A stretch of 64,000 nucleotides of DNA from Candidatus Kaistia colombiensis (GCA_029203105.1 CP119318.1:1068501-1132500); one strand, 5' to 3'. Numbered from the stretch's first letter, positions 33,815 through 42,956 are shown. Notes: generated by a model from the letters alone, not told the origin. Numbers and translations are program-made.

Positions 33815-36253
33815 TTAGACCCCCGGTCCCGACGCGTCGCGCAGGTAGCGGACGGGCCGCTCCGGGGCGAGCGCCAGCGCGGCGCGGACGATCGCTTGGG
33901 CGTCGATGCCGTGGTGGCGATAGAGATCGGCGATGGTGCCGGTCTGGCCGAAATGCTCGACGCCGAGCGAGCGGGTGCGGTGGCCGCCGACCGAGCCGAG
34001 CCAGCCGAGCGTCGCCGGATGGCCGTCCAGCACCGTCACCAGCGAACAATGATGCGGCAGGTCGGCGAACAGCCGTTCGACATGCGAGCGGGCATGGACG
34101 AGGCCGCGCTCGCGCGCCCGCCCGGCCGCCGTCCAGCCGGCATTCAGCCGGTCGGCCGAGGTGATGGCCAAGAGGCCGATGTCGCGGCGATCCTCGGCCA
34201 GAAGGCCCGTCGCCTCGATCGCCTCGGGCGCGACGGCGCCGGTGTAGGCGATGACGACCTCGGCGTTCGGGCCGGGCTTCCGCAGCCAGTAGGCGCCGTC
34301 GACGATGGCGCGTGACAACTCGTCGTCGATCGTGCGGGCAGGCTGTTCCAGCGGCCGGGTCGACAGCCGCAGATAGATCGAGCCGCCGGTCTGGTCGCGC
34401 AGCCAGGTGCGTTCGTCCGGGTCGCCATCGCCATTGCGCTGGATGTAGTCGAAGCCGAAGCGGAGGATGGTGGCGAGCTCGTCGACGAAGGCCGGCTCGA
34501 AGGCGGCGAGGCCGTCCTGCGCCATGCCGATCAGCGGCGTGCCGATCGACTGGTGCGCGCCGCCTTCCGGCGCTAGCGTGATGCCGGACGGCGTAGCGAC
34601 GAGGATGAAGCGCGCATCCTGGTAGCAGGCATAGTTCAGCGCGTCGGCGCCGCGATAGATGAACGGGTCGTAGAGCGTGCCGACCGGCAGCAGCCGCTCG
34701 CCATTGATCGAATGGCTGAGGCCGAGCGCCGACAGCATCAGGAACAGGTTCATCTCGGCGATGCCGAGCTCCAGATGCTGGCCAGACGGCGAGAATTCCC
34801 AGTTGAAGGTCGAGGGAATCCGCTCCGACTTGAAGGTGTCGGCCATGTTTTCGAGCGCGAACAGGCCGCGCCGGTTGACCCAGGGGCCGAGATTGGTCGA
34901 GACGGTGACATCCGGCGAGGTGGTGACGATGCGGTTGGCAAAGTCGCTGTCTTCGCGCGAAATTTCGTTCAGGATCTGGCCGAAGCCCGCCTGGGTCGAA
35001 AGTTCCTTGCCGGCGATGCCGGGCGTCGGCAGCACGGCGGGCACGTCGATATGCGGCGCGACAGCTGCCTTTTCCCGGCTGTTGAACGGCACGGCGTCGA
35101 GGAAGGCCTGAAGCTTCGTCGGCGCCGCCGAAAGACCCTCGAAATTCTCCCACTCATGCCCCGGGCGGACGTTCATCGCGGTGCGGAACGCGTCCATCTG
35201 GGTCGGGTTCATCAGCCCGGCATGATTGTCCTTGTGGCCGGCGAGCGGCAGCCCGAAACCCTTGATCGTATAGGCGATGAAGCAGGTCGGCCGGTCATGC
35301 GTGCCGGCCTTGGCGAAGGCGTCGAGCAGGGTCGGCAGGTCGTGGCCGGCGAGGTTGGTCATCAGCGCCGCGAGTTCCGCGTCGGAGCGCGCCTCGATCA
35401 GCTTCGTCACCGGGCCCTGGTCGCCGATCTCGTCGAGAAGGCGCTTGCGCCAGGCCGCGCCGCCCTGGAAGCAGAGCGCCGAATAGAGCTGGTTCGGGCA
35501 ATTGTCGATCCAGTCGCGCAGGCGTTCGCCGCCCGGCTCGCGGAAGGCGGCTTCGAGCAGCACGCCATATTTGAGCACGACGACGTCCCAGCCGAAATTC
35601 TGGAAGATCGCCTCAAAACGCTGCCACAGGCCCTCGCGGACGACGGCGTCGAGGCTCTGGCGGTTGTAGTCGACGATCCACCAGGTGTTACGCAGGCCGT
35701 GCTTCCAGCCTTCGAGCAGCGCCTCGAAGATGTTGCCCTCGTCCATCTCGGCGTCGCCGACCAGCGCGATCATCCGGCCTTCCGGGCGCTTGCCGCTCCA
35801 GCCCTTGGCGCCGACATAGTCCTGCACCAGCGAGGAGAACAGCGTCTGCGCCACGCCGAGGCCGACCGAGCCGGTCGAGAAGTCGACGCCGTCGATGTCC
35901 TTGGTGCGGGAGGGGTAGCTCTGGGCGCCCTTGTAACCGCGGAAGTTTTCCAGCTTTTCGCGGGTCTGGCGGCCGAGCAGGTACTGGATGGCGTGGAAGA
36001 TCGGGCTCGCATGCGGCTTGACCGCGACGCGGTCCTGCGGCCGGAGCACGTCGAGATAGAGCGCCGTCATGATGGTGGCGAGCGAGGCCGACGAGGCCTG
36101 GTGGCCACCGACCTTCAGGCCTTCGGCATTGTCGCGCAGGTGGTTGGCGTTGTGGATGGTCCACGCCGCCAGCCAGAGGATCTTCTTTTCCAGCTCCGCC
36201 AGGATGGCGAGGCGGTCGGGAGATGGCGAAGAAGCGGTGGGCGCGGTCGGCAT
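33815..36253 (-). CDS. Thiamine-diphosphate enzyme related to homodimeric pyruvate dehydrogenase E1 (AceE) and transketolase (cluster 5)
   Basis: An 812-residue enzyme started from ATG 36253 behind GGAGGA. The layout follows AceE: GGHQASSAS (49-57), KPHASPIFHAIQYLLG, YPSRTKDIDGVDFSTGSVG, then the cofactor motif GDAEMDEGN (166-174) with the paired Asn197 in DYNRQSLD. AceE itself has GDGEMDE, so one glycine is alanine here. The second half holds the pyrimidine-binding domain and a C-terminal transketolase-like domain. No E2 or E3 gene is near. It is the last gene of a sugar-import operon and may transfer or decarboxylate a keto acid or ketose from that pathway. Which reaction it performs is open. 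Confidence 0.85.
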   Translation of the reverse strand: MPTAPTASSPSPDRLAILAELEKKILWLAAWTIHNANHLRDNAEGLKVGGHQASSASLATIMTALYLDVLRPQDRVAVKPHASPIFHAIQYLLGRQTREKLENFRGYKGAQSYPSRTKDIDGVDFSTGSVGLGVAQTLFSSLVQDYVGAKGWSGKRPEGRMIALVGDAEMDEGNIFEALLEGWKHGLRNTWWIVDYNRQSLDAVVREGLWQRFEAIFQNFGWDVVVLKYGVLLEAAFREPGGERLRDWIDNCPNQLYSALCFQGGAAWRKRLLDEIGDQGPVTKLIEARSDAELAALMTNLAGHDLPTLLDAFAKAGTHDRPTCFIAYTIKGFGLPLAGHKDNHAGLMNPTQMDAFRTAMNVRPGHEWENFEGLSAAPTKLQAFLDAVPFNSREKAAVAPHIDVPAVLPTPGIAGKELSTQAGFGQILNEISREDSDFANRIVTTSPDVTVSTNLGPWVNRRGLFALENMADTFKSERIPSTFNWEFSPSGQHLELGIAEMNLFLMLSALGLSHSINGERLLPVGTLYDPFIYRGADALNYACYQDARFILVATPSGITLAPEGGAHQSIGTPLIGMAQDGLAAFEPAFVDELATILRFGFDYIQRNGDGDPDERTWLRDQTGGSIYLRLSTRPLEQPARTIDDELSRAIVDGAYWLRKPGPNAEVVIAYTGAVAPEAIEATGLLAEDRRDIGLLAITSADRLNAGWTAAGRARERGLVHARSHVERLFADLPHHCSLVTVLDGHPATLGWLGSVGGHRTRSLGVEHFGQTGTIADLYRHHGIDAQAIVRAALALAPERPVRYLRDASGPGV

Positions 36254-36329
36254 GGACGATCCTCCAACGATCCAGAAATCAAGCATGAACCGGGCGGGTC
36301 GCCCGGTCCAGTGTCGTGTGCAGCGCGGA

Positions 36330-37403
36330 TCAGCCGATCCGCGATCCGCTTGCGGTATCGAACAGGTGGATGCGCTCGACCGGGAACGAGACGCTGACCG
36401 TGTCGCCGCGCTCGGCGAGGCCGCGCTCCAGCGAGAACGCCTTGACGTCGCGGCCGAAGGCCCTGGAATGCAGGATCGTGCCGAAGCCGGTCGGCTCGAC
36501 CAGGTCGATCTCGGCGGCGAGGCCGCCCGCAAGGTCCTTGCCGACCACGACGTGTTCGGGGCGAATGCCGAGCGTCACCTTGGTGCCGTCGGCCGTCGAC
36601 GCCGGGCCGGCGAGCGGCACGACGATGCCTTGCGCCAGCTCGACGCTGCCGCCATTGGCGACCCGATAGACGCCTTCGAACATGTTCATCGCCGGCGAGC
36701 CCATGAAGCCGGCGACGAAGAGATTGGCCGGCCGGTCATAGAGGTCGAGCGGGCTGCCGACCTGCTGCACGATGCCGGCATTCATCGCGACGATGCGGTC
36801 GGCCAGCGTCATCGCCTCGATCTGGTCGTGGGTGACATAGATCGAGGTGGCGCCGAGGTCCTGGTGCAGCTTCTTGATCTCGCCGCGCATGTGCTCGCGC
36901 AGCCGCGCGTCGAGATTGGAGAGCGGCTCGTCGAACAGGAAGGCCTTGGGCTTGCGCACGATGGCGCGGCCCATGGCGACGCGCTGGCGCTGGCCGCCGG
37001 AGAGCGCCTTGGGACGACGCTCCATCAAGGGCGTCAGGCTGAGCTTCTCCGCCGCGCCGGAAATCGCCTTGGCGATCTTCTCCTTCGCCGTCTTCCGGAG
37101 CCGCAGGCTGTAGCTCATGTTGCCGGCGACGGTCATGTGCGGATAGAGCGCGTAGGACTGGAACACCATGGCGATGTCGCGGTCCTTCGGGTCGAGCTCA
37201 TTGACGCGCTTGCCGCCGATCTTGATCTCGCCGGCGGAGATGTCCTCGAGGCCGGCGATCATCCGCAGCAGGGTGGATTTTCCGCAGCCGGACGGGCCGA
37301 CCAGCACGACGAACTCGCCGTCCTGGATGGTCAGGTCGACGCCGTGCAGGATCTTGACGGCGCCATAGGCCTTGCGGACGTCGGTGATGTCGATGGATGC
37401 CAT
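36330..37403 (-). CDS. Sugar ABC transporter ATP-binding protein, MalK/UgpC type (cluster 5)
   Basis: A 357-residue ATPase with Walker A GPSGCGKS (36-43), Q-loop FQSYALYPHM, signature LSGGQ (134-138), Walker B FLFDEP (155-160) and the H-loop His192 in IYVTHDQIEAM. The C-terminal regulatory TOBE domain follows (LGIRPEHVVVGK). All catalytic elements are intact, in contrast with the cluster 3 homologue. It could also power the permeases of clusters 1 and 2, which have none, since MalK-type ATPases can be shared. Confidence 0.95.
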   Translation of the reverse strand: MASIDITDVRKAYGAVKILHGVDLTIQDGEFVVLVGPSGCGKSTLLRMIAGLEDISAGEIKIGGKRVNELDPKDRDIAMVFQSYALYPHMTVAGNMSYSLRLRKTAKEKIAKAISGAAEKLSLTPLMERRPKALSGGQRQRVAMGRAIVRKPKAFLFDEPLSNLDARLREHMRGEIKKLHQDLGATSIYVTHDQIEAMTLADRIVAMNAGIVQQVGSPLDLYDRPANLFVAGFMGSPAMNMFEGVYRVANGGSVELAQGIVVPLAGPASTADGTKVTLGIRPEHVVVGKDLAGGLAAEIDLVEPTGFGTILHSRAFGRDVKAFSLERGLAERGDTVSVSFPVERIHLFDTASGSRIG

Positions 37404-37415
37404 TGCGATGCTCCC

Positions 37416-38252
37416 TCAGCCCTTGACCGCGCCGGCCGTCAGGCCCTGCACGAGGTAGCGCTGGATAAAGAAGAAGAAGAGACAGGCGGGGATCAGGGCG
37501 AGCACGCCGGCGGCCATCATCTGTCCGAAGTCGACCGAGAACTTCGAGACGAAGCTCAGGAGGCCGACCGGGAAGGTGCTGGCGTCGACGCCGGAGATCA
37601 GCATCAGCGCGAACAGCAGCTCGCTCCACGCCGCCGTGAACACGAAGCCGAGCGTCGCCGCCATGCCCGGCAGCGTCAGCGGCAGGATGATCTGGCGGAA
37701 CGCCATGAAACGGGTGGCCCCGTCGATCATCGCCGCTTCCTCAAGGTCCTTCGGAATGCCGTCGAAGAAGGACTGCATCAGGAAGGTCGCGAACGGCACG
37801 TTGAAGGCGACATAGACCAGGATCAGGCCCGACAGGCTGTTGGTCAGCCCGAGCGGCGACAGGATCTTGAAGATCGGCGCGATCAGCATCACCAGCGGGA
37901 ACATCTGGGTCAGCAGCATCAGCCCGACGATCCAGAACTTGCCGCGGAAGGTGAAGCGCGACATCGCGTAGCCGCCGAGCGAGGCGAGGATGGTGACAAT
38001 GAAGGCGGTCGACAGCGACACGATCATCGAGTTGCGGAAGAACAGCGGGAAGTCGCTGTGCCGCAGCACGAAGTCGAAATGGTCGAACACCGTCCGGGAT
38101 GGCCAGAGGCGCACGCCCTCGGAATAGAGCAGGTCGTTCGGCGTGACCGATACCTTCAGCAGCCAGAACAGCGGGAAGAGGGCGAACACGACATAGCAGA
38201 GGATCGCGGCGCGGTGGGCGACGGTGGCGACGAGGCGCTTGGGTCGGGTCAT
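37416..38252 (-). CDS. Sugar ABC transporter permease, MalG-like (cluster 5)
   Basis: A 278-residue permease with coupling loop LEEAAMIDGAT ... IILPLTLPG and the MalG-like ending VQGLTAGAVKG. The start at 38252 is four bases from the stop of the partner permease. About six membrane segments are visible. The ATPase gene starts twelve bases after its stop. Confidence 0.93.
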   Translation of the reverse strand: MTRPKRLVATVAHRAAILCYVVFALFPLFWLLKVSVTPNDLLYSEGVRLWPSRTVFDHFDFVLRHSDFPLFFRNSMIVSLSTAFIVTILASLGGYAMSRFTFRGKFWIVGLMLLTQMFPLVMLIAPIFKILSPLGLTNSLSGLILVYVAFNVPFATFLMQSFFDGIPKDLEEAAMIDGATRFMAFRQIILPLTLPGMAATLGFVFTAAWSELLFALMLISGVDASTFPVGLLSFVSKFSVDFGQMMAAGVLALIPACLFFFFIQRYLVQGLTAGAVKG

Positions 38253-38256
38253 GGTC

Positions 38257-39189
38257 TCAGCGCTCCCTGAGCAGGGTTTGGCGCAGCAGCACGATCAGCA
38301 TCGAATAGACGAGCAGCAGTGCGAGCAGCACCATTGCGATCGCCGAGGCGTAGCCGAAATCGAGCCTGCGGAAGGCCTGGGTGAAGATGTAGCTGGCGAC
38401 GATCTGGGTGCGGTCGGCCGGGCCGCCATTGGTCATCACGACGATCAGGTCGGCGAAATTGGCGATCCAGACCGTGCGCAGCATCACCGTGATGGCGATG
38501 GTCGGCGCCAGGAAGGGCAGGGTGATCGAGCGGAAGCGCTGGAAGGGCGTCGCGCCGTCGATGGCGGCTGCCTCATAGAGATCGCGCGGGATCGACTGCA
38601 GGGCGGCGAGCAGCGTGATGGCGAAGAACGGAATGCCCCACCAGACATTGGCGATGATCGGGCCCCACATGGCGTGGGTGGGGCTGGACAGCAGATTGTC
38701 CGGCGCGCTCATCAGGCCAAGGCCGTAGAGCCAATGCGGGATCGGGCCGACCACCGGGTTGAACAGCATCGCCCAGTTCAGGCCGGACAGGAAGCTCGGC
38801 ACGGCCCAGGGCAGGAAGCAGAGCGCCTGGGCGAGGCCGCGGCCGTAGAACGGCTTGTCGAGCAGCAGCGCCAGGATCAGGCCGAACAGGAACTGCAGCG
38901 CCACCGAATAGCCGGTCCAGTAGACGGTGTTCTTCAGCGCCAGCCAGAAGGTCTTGTCCTTGGCGATGGCGCGGAAATGATCGAGGCCGATGAACCCGCC
39001 GGAGAACGGATCGAGCAGCGTCATGTCGCGGAAGGCATAGGAGATGCCGATCACGAGCGGCACCAGCATCACCGTGACGATCAGGATCAGGGCCGGGGCG
39101 GAATAGAGATAGGGCTCGCTCGCCATGGCGAGCCGCCGCAGGAACGGTCGTCGGTCGCGCCCAGATCGGGCGATCACGGCCTCTGTCAT
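38257..39189 (-). CDS. Sugar ABC transporter permease, MalF-like (cluster 5)
   Basis: A 310-residue permease with a long cytoplasmic N terminus (MTEAVIARSGRDRRPFLRRL) and the coupling loop LYEAAAIDGATPFQRFR followed by ITLPFLAP. It pairs with the 37416-38252 permease. The 229-bp gap to the binding-protein gene holds two stem-loops. Confidence 0.93.
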   Translation of the reverse strand: MTEAVIARSGRDRRPFLRRLAMASEPYLYSAPALILIVTVMLVPLVIGISYAFRDMTLLDPFSGGFIGLDHFRAIAKDKTFWLALKNTVYWTGYSVALQFLFGLILALLLDKPFYGRGLAQALCFLPWAVPSFLSGLNWAMLFNPVVGPIPHWLYGLGLMSAPDNLLSSPTHAMWGPIIANVWWGIPFFAITLLAALQSIPRDLYEAAAIDGATPFQRFRSITLPFLAPTIAITVMLRTVWIANFADLIVVMTNGGPADRTQIVASYIFTQAFRRLDFGYASAIAMVLLALLLVYSMLIVLLRQTLLRER

Positions 39190-39269
39190 CGGAAGTCGAT
39201 CCCTTTGGTCTCTTCGCAGCCTGTCTGAACCTCTCTTGAGCGGAGGTCGCAGTCGCGGAACGGGGGTTC

Positions 39270-39354
39270 GGGAGGGGGCTTTCGCCCGGTCGAGGGGCGC
39301 TCCCCCTCCCGCAACCGTCTCTGCCGGGTGCCGGCCCTTCGCGAGGAGGGCCGG
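39270..39354 (-). other. Two stem-loops between the cluster 5 binding-protein and permease genes
   Basis: GGGAGGGGG (39270) pairs with CCCCCTCCC (39302), and CCGGCCCT (39331) pairs with AGGGCCGG (39347). Neither is followed by a T-run on the - strand. They occupy the position where the other five importer operons also carry hairpins. The rest of 39190-39418 shows no gene. Confidence 0.65.
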
Positions 39355-39418
39355 TCCGACTTCATGCGTCGCTCGAGCCGAAGCTCAGGCGAATGCCGGA
39401 AGGCTCGCTGGCCGGAGC

Positions 39419-40681
39419 TTACTTGGTGGCCAGGTACTTCTGCTGACCCTTGGTCAGGTAGTCGGCCCATTCCTTGCCGAGCTCTTCCGGCGTGATCTCG
39501 CCGAGCAGCGCCTGCTGGCTGGTCTTGATGACGAGCGAGTCCTTGAAGAAGGCGAATTCCGGCAGATGCGTCGGCATCATGGTCGGAACGACGTTCTTGT
39601 CGGCGAGCTCTTCGAACCAGCCCTTGAACTGTTCCGTCGCGTAGAACGGATCGCTCTCAGCCGACTTCAGCGCCGGCAGCGCGCCGGTGCGCTTGTTCCA
39701 GGCGATGTTGCCGTCCTTGCCTTGCAGCGTGGCGATCAGCTTCCAGGCGGCGTCCTTGTCGGAGGCGGTCGAGAACATCGACCAGCCGGCGAAGCCGATG
39801 GTCGGGAAGGTCTTGCCGTTCTCGCCCTTCGGCATCGGCGTGACGCCGTATTCCTCGGGCTTCATCCGCTCGGCGATGGCGATCAGCGCATCCGGGTCCT
39901 GGTCGAGCATCGCGCAGGTGCCGGAATAGAAGCCGGCGACCGTCTCGTTGAAGCCCCAGTTGACGCTGTCCTTCGGTGCCTGGCCGTTCTTGTACAGGTC
40001 GATCAGGAAGGTCAGGCCCTTGACCCAACCCGGATCGGCGAAGGTCGAGGTGCCGTCTTCCTTGAAGAAGGTGTTGTCGCCATTCGAGGTGGCGCCGAAC
40101 ATGACCCAGCCATTGAGGCCGCCGGGGCCGCCGCGCATGCAGTAGCCGGACTTGCCGGGCAGCGCCGAAACCTTGGCGGCGGCTTCCTGGAACTCGGTCA
40201 GCGTCTTCGGCGGCGCGGTCACGCCGGCTTCCTTGAACAGGTTCTTGTTGTAGAACAGCGCCCGCAGATAGAAGCCGTAGGGCAGCGTGTAGGTCGTGTT
40301 GTTGACCGAGCGGCCGAATTCGAGGGCGCGGTCGTTCAGGTCCGACGTCTGGTCCCACTTGGCGAGATAGGGCTCGAGATTCTCGAGCATGCCGCGGTTG
40401 CCGTAGAGCGACAGCCAGGTGTCCGGCATCTCCATGACGTCGGGCGTCTCGCCGGCGGCGACCATGGTCGCGAACTTCTCGAAGGCCTGGCCCCAGGGCA
40501 GCGAGATGATCTCGACGGTGGTGCCGGGATTGGCTTCCTCAAAGGTCTTGACGATGCCCTTGAGCGTCTCGGTGCGCTCCGGGCTGGTGATCACTTCGAC
40601 CAGCTTCAGCTTGGTGTCGGCGAGTGCCGACCCGGCGAGCAGCGCCGTCATCACGGCGGCTGCGGCGATTTTCTTGAACAT
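39419..40681 (-). CDS. Extracellular sugar-binding protein of a CUT1 ABC transporter (cluster 5)
   Basis: A 420-residue family 1 binding protein. ATG 40681 follows GGGAGA; the signal peptide is MFKKIAAAAVMTALLAGSAL with AD, and the mature chain begins TKLKLVEVITSPERTETLKG. VAAGETPDVMEMPDTWLSLYG and TYTLPYGFYLRALFYNKNLF are typical of the family. Cysteines in SGYCMRG and GTCAML may form a disulfide. The ligand is unknown; the PLP lyase upstream hints at an amino- or sulfur-linked sugar, as inference. Confidence 0.93.
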   Translation of the reverse strand: MFKKIAAAAVMTALLAGSALADTKLKLVEVITSPERTETLKGIVKTFEEANPGTTVEIISLPWGQAFEKFATMVAAGETPDVMEMPDTWLSLYGNRGMLENLEPYLAKWDQTSDLNDRALEFGRSVNNTTYTLPYGFYLRALFYNKNLFKEAGVTAPPKTLTEFQEAAAKVSALPGKSGYCMRGGPGGLNGWVMFGATSNGDNTFFKEDGTSTFADPGWVKGLTFLIDLYKNGQAPKDSVNWGFNETVAGFYSGTCAMLDQDPDALIAIAERMKPEEYGVTPMPKGENGKTFPTIGFAGWSMFSTASDKDAAWKLIATLQGKDGNIAWNKRTGALPALKSAESDPFYATEQFKGWFEELADKNVVPTMMPTHLPEFAFFKDSLVIKTSQQALLGEITPEELGKEWADYLTKGQQKYLATK

Positions 40682-40712
40682 TATTGGTCTCCCTCTTTTG
40701 TTAACTGCAGTC

Positions 40713-41888
40713 TTAGGTGCGCCGGGCCGTTTCAATGGCCGCGGCGAGATCGTTCCAGAGCGCGTCGGCCCCCTCGAGGCCGACATGCAGGCGGACCATG
40801 TTGCGATCGATGCCGAAATCGATCGCCGAATTGGGCCCGGCCGCCTGTACCAGCACCACCTCTGCCGGCACGACGAGGCTTTCATGGCCGCCCCAGCTGA
40901 CGCCGAGCTTGAACAGGCCGAGCGCGTCGGTGAACTTGGCGATGTCGACGGCGCCTTCGCGGAAGGTGAACGAGAACAGGCCCGACGTGCCGGAGAGGCC
41001 GGCCGGCAGGGTATTGCCGAGGCCGGGATGCGCGACCGAGGCGACCGCGTCATGGGCGGCGAGGCGGCGAGCCACCGACAGCGCGGCGGCTTCATGCGCC
41101 TTCATGCGGATCGGCAGCGTGCGCAGGCCGCGGATCAGCAGCCAGGCGTCGAACGGCGACATCTTGCCGCCGAGATAGGGCAGCGTGCCGGAGCGGATCT
41201 TGCCGATCAGCGCCTTCGAGCCGACGACGACGCCGGCGACGACGTCGCTGTGGCCGCCGAGATATTTGGAGGCCGAATGCAGCACGAGATCGACGCCGAG
41301 CTGGATCGGCTGCTGGAACACCGGCGAGGCCCAGCTATTGTCGATCGCGGTGATGACGCCGTGGCGCTTGGCCAGCGCCGCCAGGGCCTGGACGTCGTGC
41401 GTCTCCATCGTCCAGCTGGTCGGGCTCTCCATGTAGAACAGCGTGGCGCCCGGCAGGGCCGCCTCGACCGCCGCCTCGTCGCGGCCGTCGACATAGGTGA
41501 CGGAAACGCCGTAGCGCGACAGCAGCGTCTCGAACAGGCGATAGGCGTCCGGATAGACGTGGCGCACGCAGACGACGCGGTCGCCCGGCTTGACGAAGGT
41601 GATCACGGTCGAGGAGATCGCGGCCATGCCGCTGCCGAAGGCGAGACCGTCCTCGGCGCCTTCCATGCCGGCAACCTTCTCCTCGAAGATGCGGACGGTC
41701 GGGTTCAGGCCACGGCTATAGACCGGGCGAACCCGGTTGCCCTTGTAGGTTTCCGCCATCTCGGCATAGGACGAGAAGGTGAAGAGCGAGGTCTGGACGA
41801 TCGGCGGCACCACCGCCTCATAGGCGTTGACGTCGTCATGCGCGGCGATGAGGGAGGCGAGGTCGAAGGCCGCTGTACTGTCGTTCAT
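40713..41888 (-). CDS. Cys/Met-metabolism PLP-dependent lyase (cystathionine gamma-synthase/beta-lyase family), cluster 5
   Basis: A 391-residue enzyme starting at ATG 41888, whose ATGA overlaps the regulator stop. The PLP lysine is Lys208 in LHSASKYLGGHSDVVAG, the pyridine-binding Asp183 lies in AIDNSWAS, and the partner-subunit phosphate contacts Tyr57/Arg59 are in YSRGLNPT. The family does beta- or gamma-elimination and replacement at C-S or C-O bonds of amino acids; MetC and methionine gamma-lyase belong to it. Its coupling to a sugar-import operon is unusual. The next gene down is the binding protein, 32 bp away. Confidence 0.92.
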   Translation of the reverse strand: MNDSTAAFDLASLIAAHDDVNAYEAVVPPIVQTSLFTFSSYAEMAETYKGNRVRPVYSRGLNPTVRIFEEKVAGMEGAEDGLAFGSGMAAISSTVITFVKPGDRVVCVRHVYPDAYRLFETLLSRYGVSVTYVDGRDEAAVEAALPGATLFYMESPTSWTMETHDVQALAALAKRHGVITAIDNSWASPVFQQPIQLGVDLVLHSASKYLGGHSDVVAGVVVGSKALIGKIRSGTLPYLGGKMSPFDAWLLIRGLRTLPIRMKAHEAAALSVARRLAAHDAVASVAHPGLGNTLPAGLSGTSGLFSFTFREGAVDIAKFTDALGLFKLGVSWGGHESLVVPAEVVLVQAAGPNSAIDFGIDRNMVRLHVGLEGADALWNDLAAAIETARRT

Positions 41889-42631
41889 TTCTGTACCTTG
41901 TCGGAATGTGGGGCGGTGTCCTGCGACATCTCCCGGATGTCTTCCTCGACGATCTCGAGGATCGTCAGGGTCTCTCGGCGGGCGCGCTCGGCGTCCTGCG
42001 CCGCGATCGCTTCGAACAGCGTGCGGTGATAGGGGAAGGAGCGCCCGGCGAAGTCGGGCCGATCGAACGGCGTCGACCAGAAGCGCTCGAAGGCCTCGCG
42101 CATCTGCTCCAGCAATTGCCCGAACATCGGATTGTGCGAGGCGTCGTAGACCGAGAGATGGAAGGCGAGGTCGTACTTGCCGGACGTGCCCTCGGCGAGA
42201 TGGACCTTCTCCATCGCCACCAGGCGCTGCTCGATGATCTCGAGATCGGCCGTCGTCCGCCGCAGCGCCGCCAGCGCCCCGGCCTCGGCCTCGAGCCCGC
42301 GCCGGATGTCGAGCGTCGCCAGCAGGCCTTCGCGCAGCGTGCCGGCATCGATCGACAGCGGCATGTGGATGGTGTCGAGCGAAATGCCGCGCAGCAGATA
42401 GGTGCCGCTGCCTTTTCGCGATTCCATCACGCCGAGCGCCTGGAACTGGCGGATGACCTCCCGCACCGTCGAGCGGCCGACGGCGAGCGATTGCATCAGC
42501 TCGCGCTCGGTCGGCAGGCGCTCGCCCGGCTTCAGGCCGGACTGGGCGATGTAGTCGGCCAGCGCCTTCATCACCGTGCCGGCGCGATCGGAGGCGGGAA
42601 GCGGCGACAGGCCGGGAAGGGAAAGCGTCAC
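41885..42631 (-). CDS. GntR/FadR-type (FCD) transcriptional regulator (cluster 5)
   Basis: A 248-residue regulator. The N-terminal winged helix contains LPTERELMQSLAVGRSTVRE (about 39-58) and SRKGSGTYLL, and the C-terminal helical FCD domain includes LDIRRGLEAEAGALAA and the metal-binding histidines of FHLSVYDASHN and FPYHRTLFEAI. It is the first gene of the cluster 5 operon and is translationally coupled to the PLP enzyme, so it likely represses its own operon and responds to an organic acid or sugar acid. Confidence 0.93.
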   Translation of the reverse strand: MTLSLPGLSPLPASDRAGTVMKALADYIAQSGLKPGERLPTERELMQSLAVGRSTVREVIRQFQALGVMESRKGSGTYLLRGISLDTIHMPLSIDAGTLREGLLATLDIRRGLEAEAGALAALRRTTADLEIIEQRLVAMEKVHLAEGTSGKYDLAFHLSVYDASHNPMFGQLLEQMREAFERFWSTPFDRPDFAGRSFPYHRTLFEAIAAQDAERARRETLTILEIVEEDIREMSQDTAPHSDKVQK

Positions 42632-42956
42632 GCCCGCGCCATCCGGGGCGCGAGGTTCGCAGCATCAGAAAACCGGTCTGCCTTCACGCGATTGCCCCCC
42701 GTGCGGTCGTCCTGCGACGATCTGGAATTGGTCTGACATCTGATCATTTCTACAAGAGCGCCGTTTCGTCAAGTGCCGGATTTTCGGCAGTTTGGTGCCT
42801 GTTTGGGCCGCGCCATGGATTTCACAACCCTGCGGTGTTGACGTCGGGGAGCACAAATTCCGACCAAGCCGACGGAACTGTACGATTCTGCGGCTTCTTG
42901 CCGGGGCCGTGACCTGCTAGCCTCGCTGCGCGCATTTTTGCGCCGGACGGGCGACC
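42632..42956. other. 325-bp divergent intergenic region upstream of the cluster 5 regulator
   Basis: The region separates the FCD regulator (-) from the acetyltransferase gene (+). It contains one clear imperfect palindrome (42729-42746) and otherwise AT-richer stretches, such as GATCATTTCTACAAGAG, that could hold promoters. I see no convincing coding sequence, RNA gene or further repeat. Confidence 0.6.
42729..42746. promoter_or_regulatory. Candidate GntR/FCD operator TGGTCTGACATCTGATCA
   Basis: The 18-bp sequence fits TGRTCWGA-N2-TCWGAYCA, with seven of nine base pairs symmetric. FadR-type regulators bind short palindromes of the TGGTC/GACCA sort. It lies about 100 bp upstream of the regulator start at 42631. 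Assignment to that protein is inference. Confidence 0.55.

Noticed and set aside
36069..38270. Open frame of 733 codons on the + strand
   Set aside because: Antisense shadow of the cluster 5 ATPase and permease; the translation is Arg/Asp/Gln-rich without domains.
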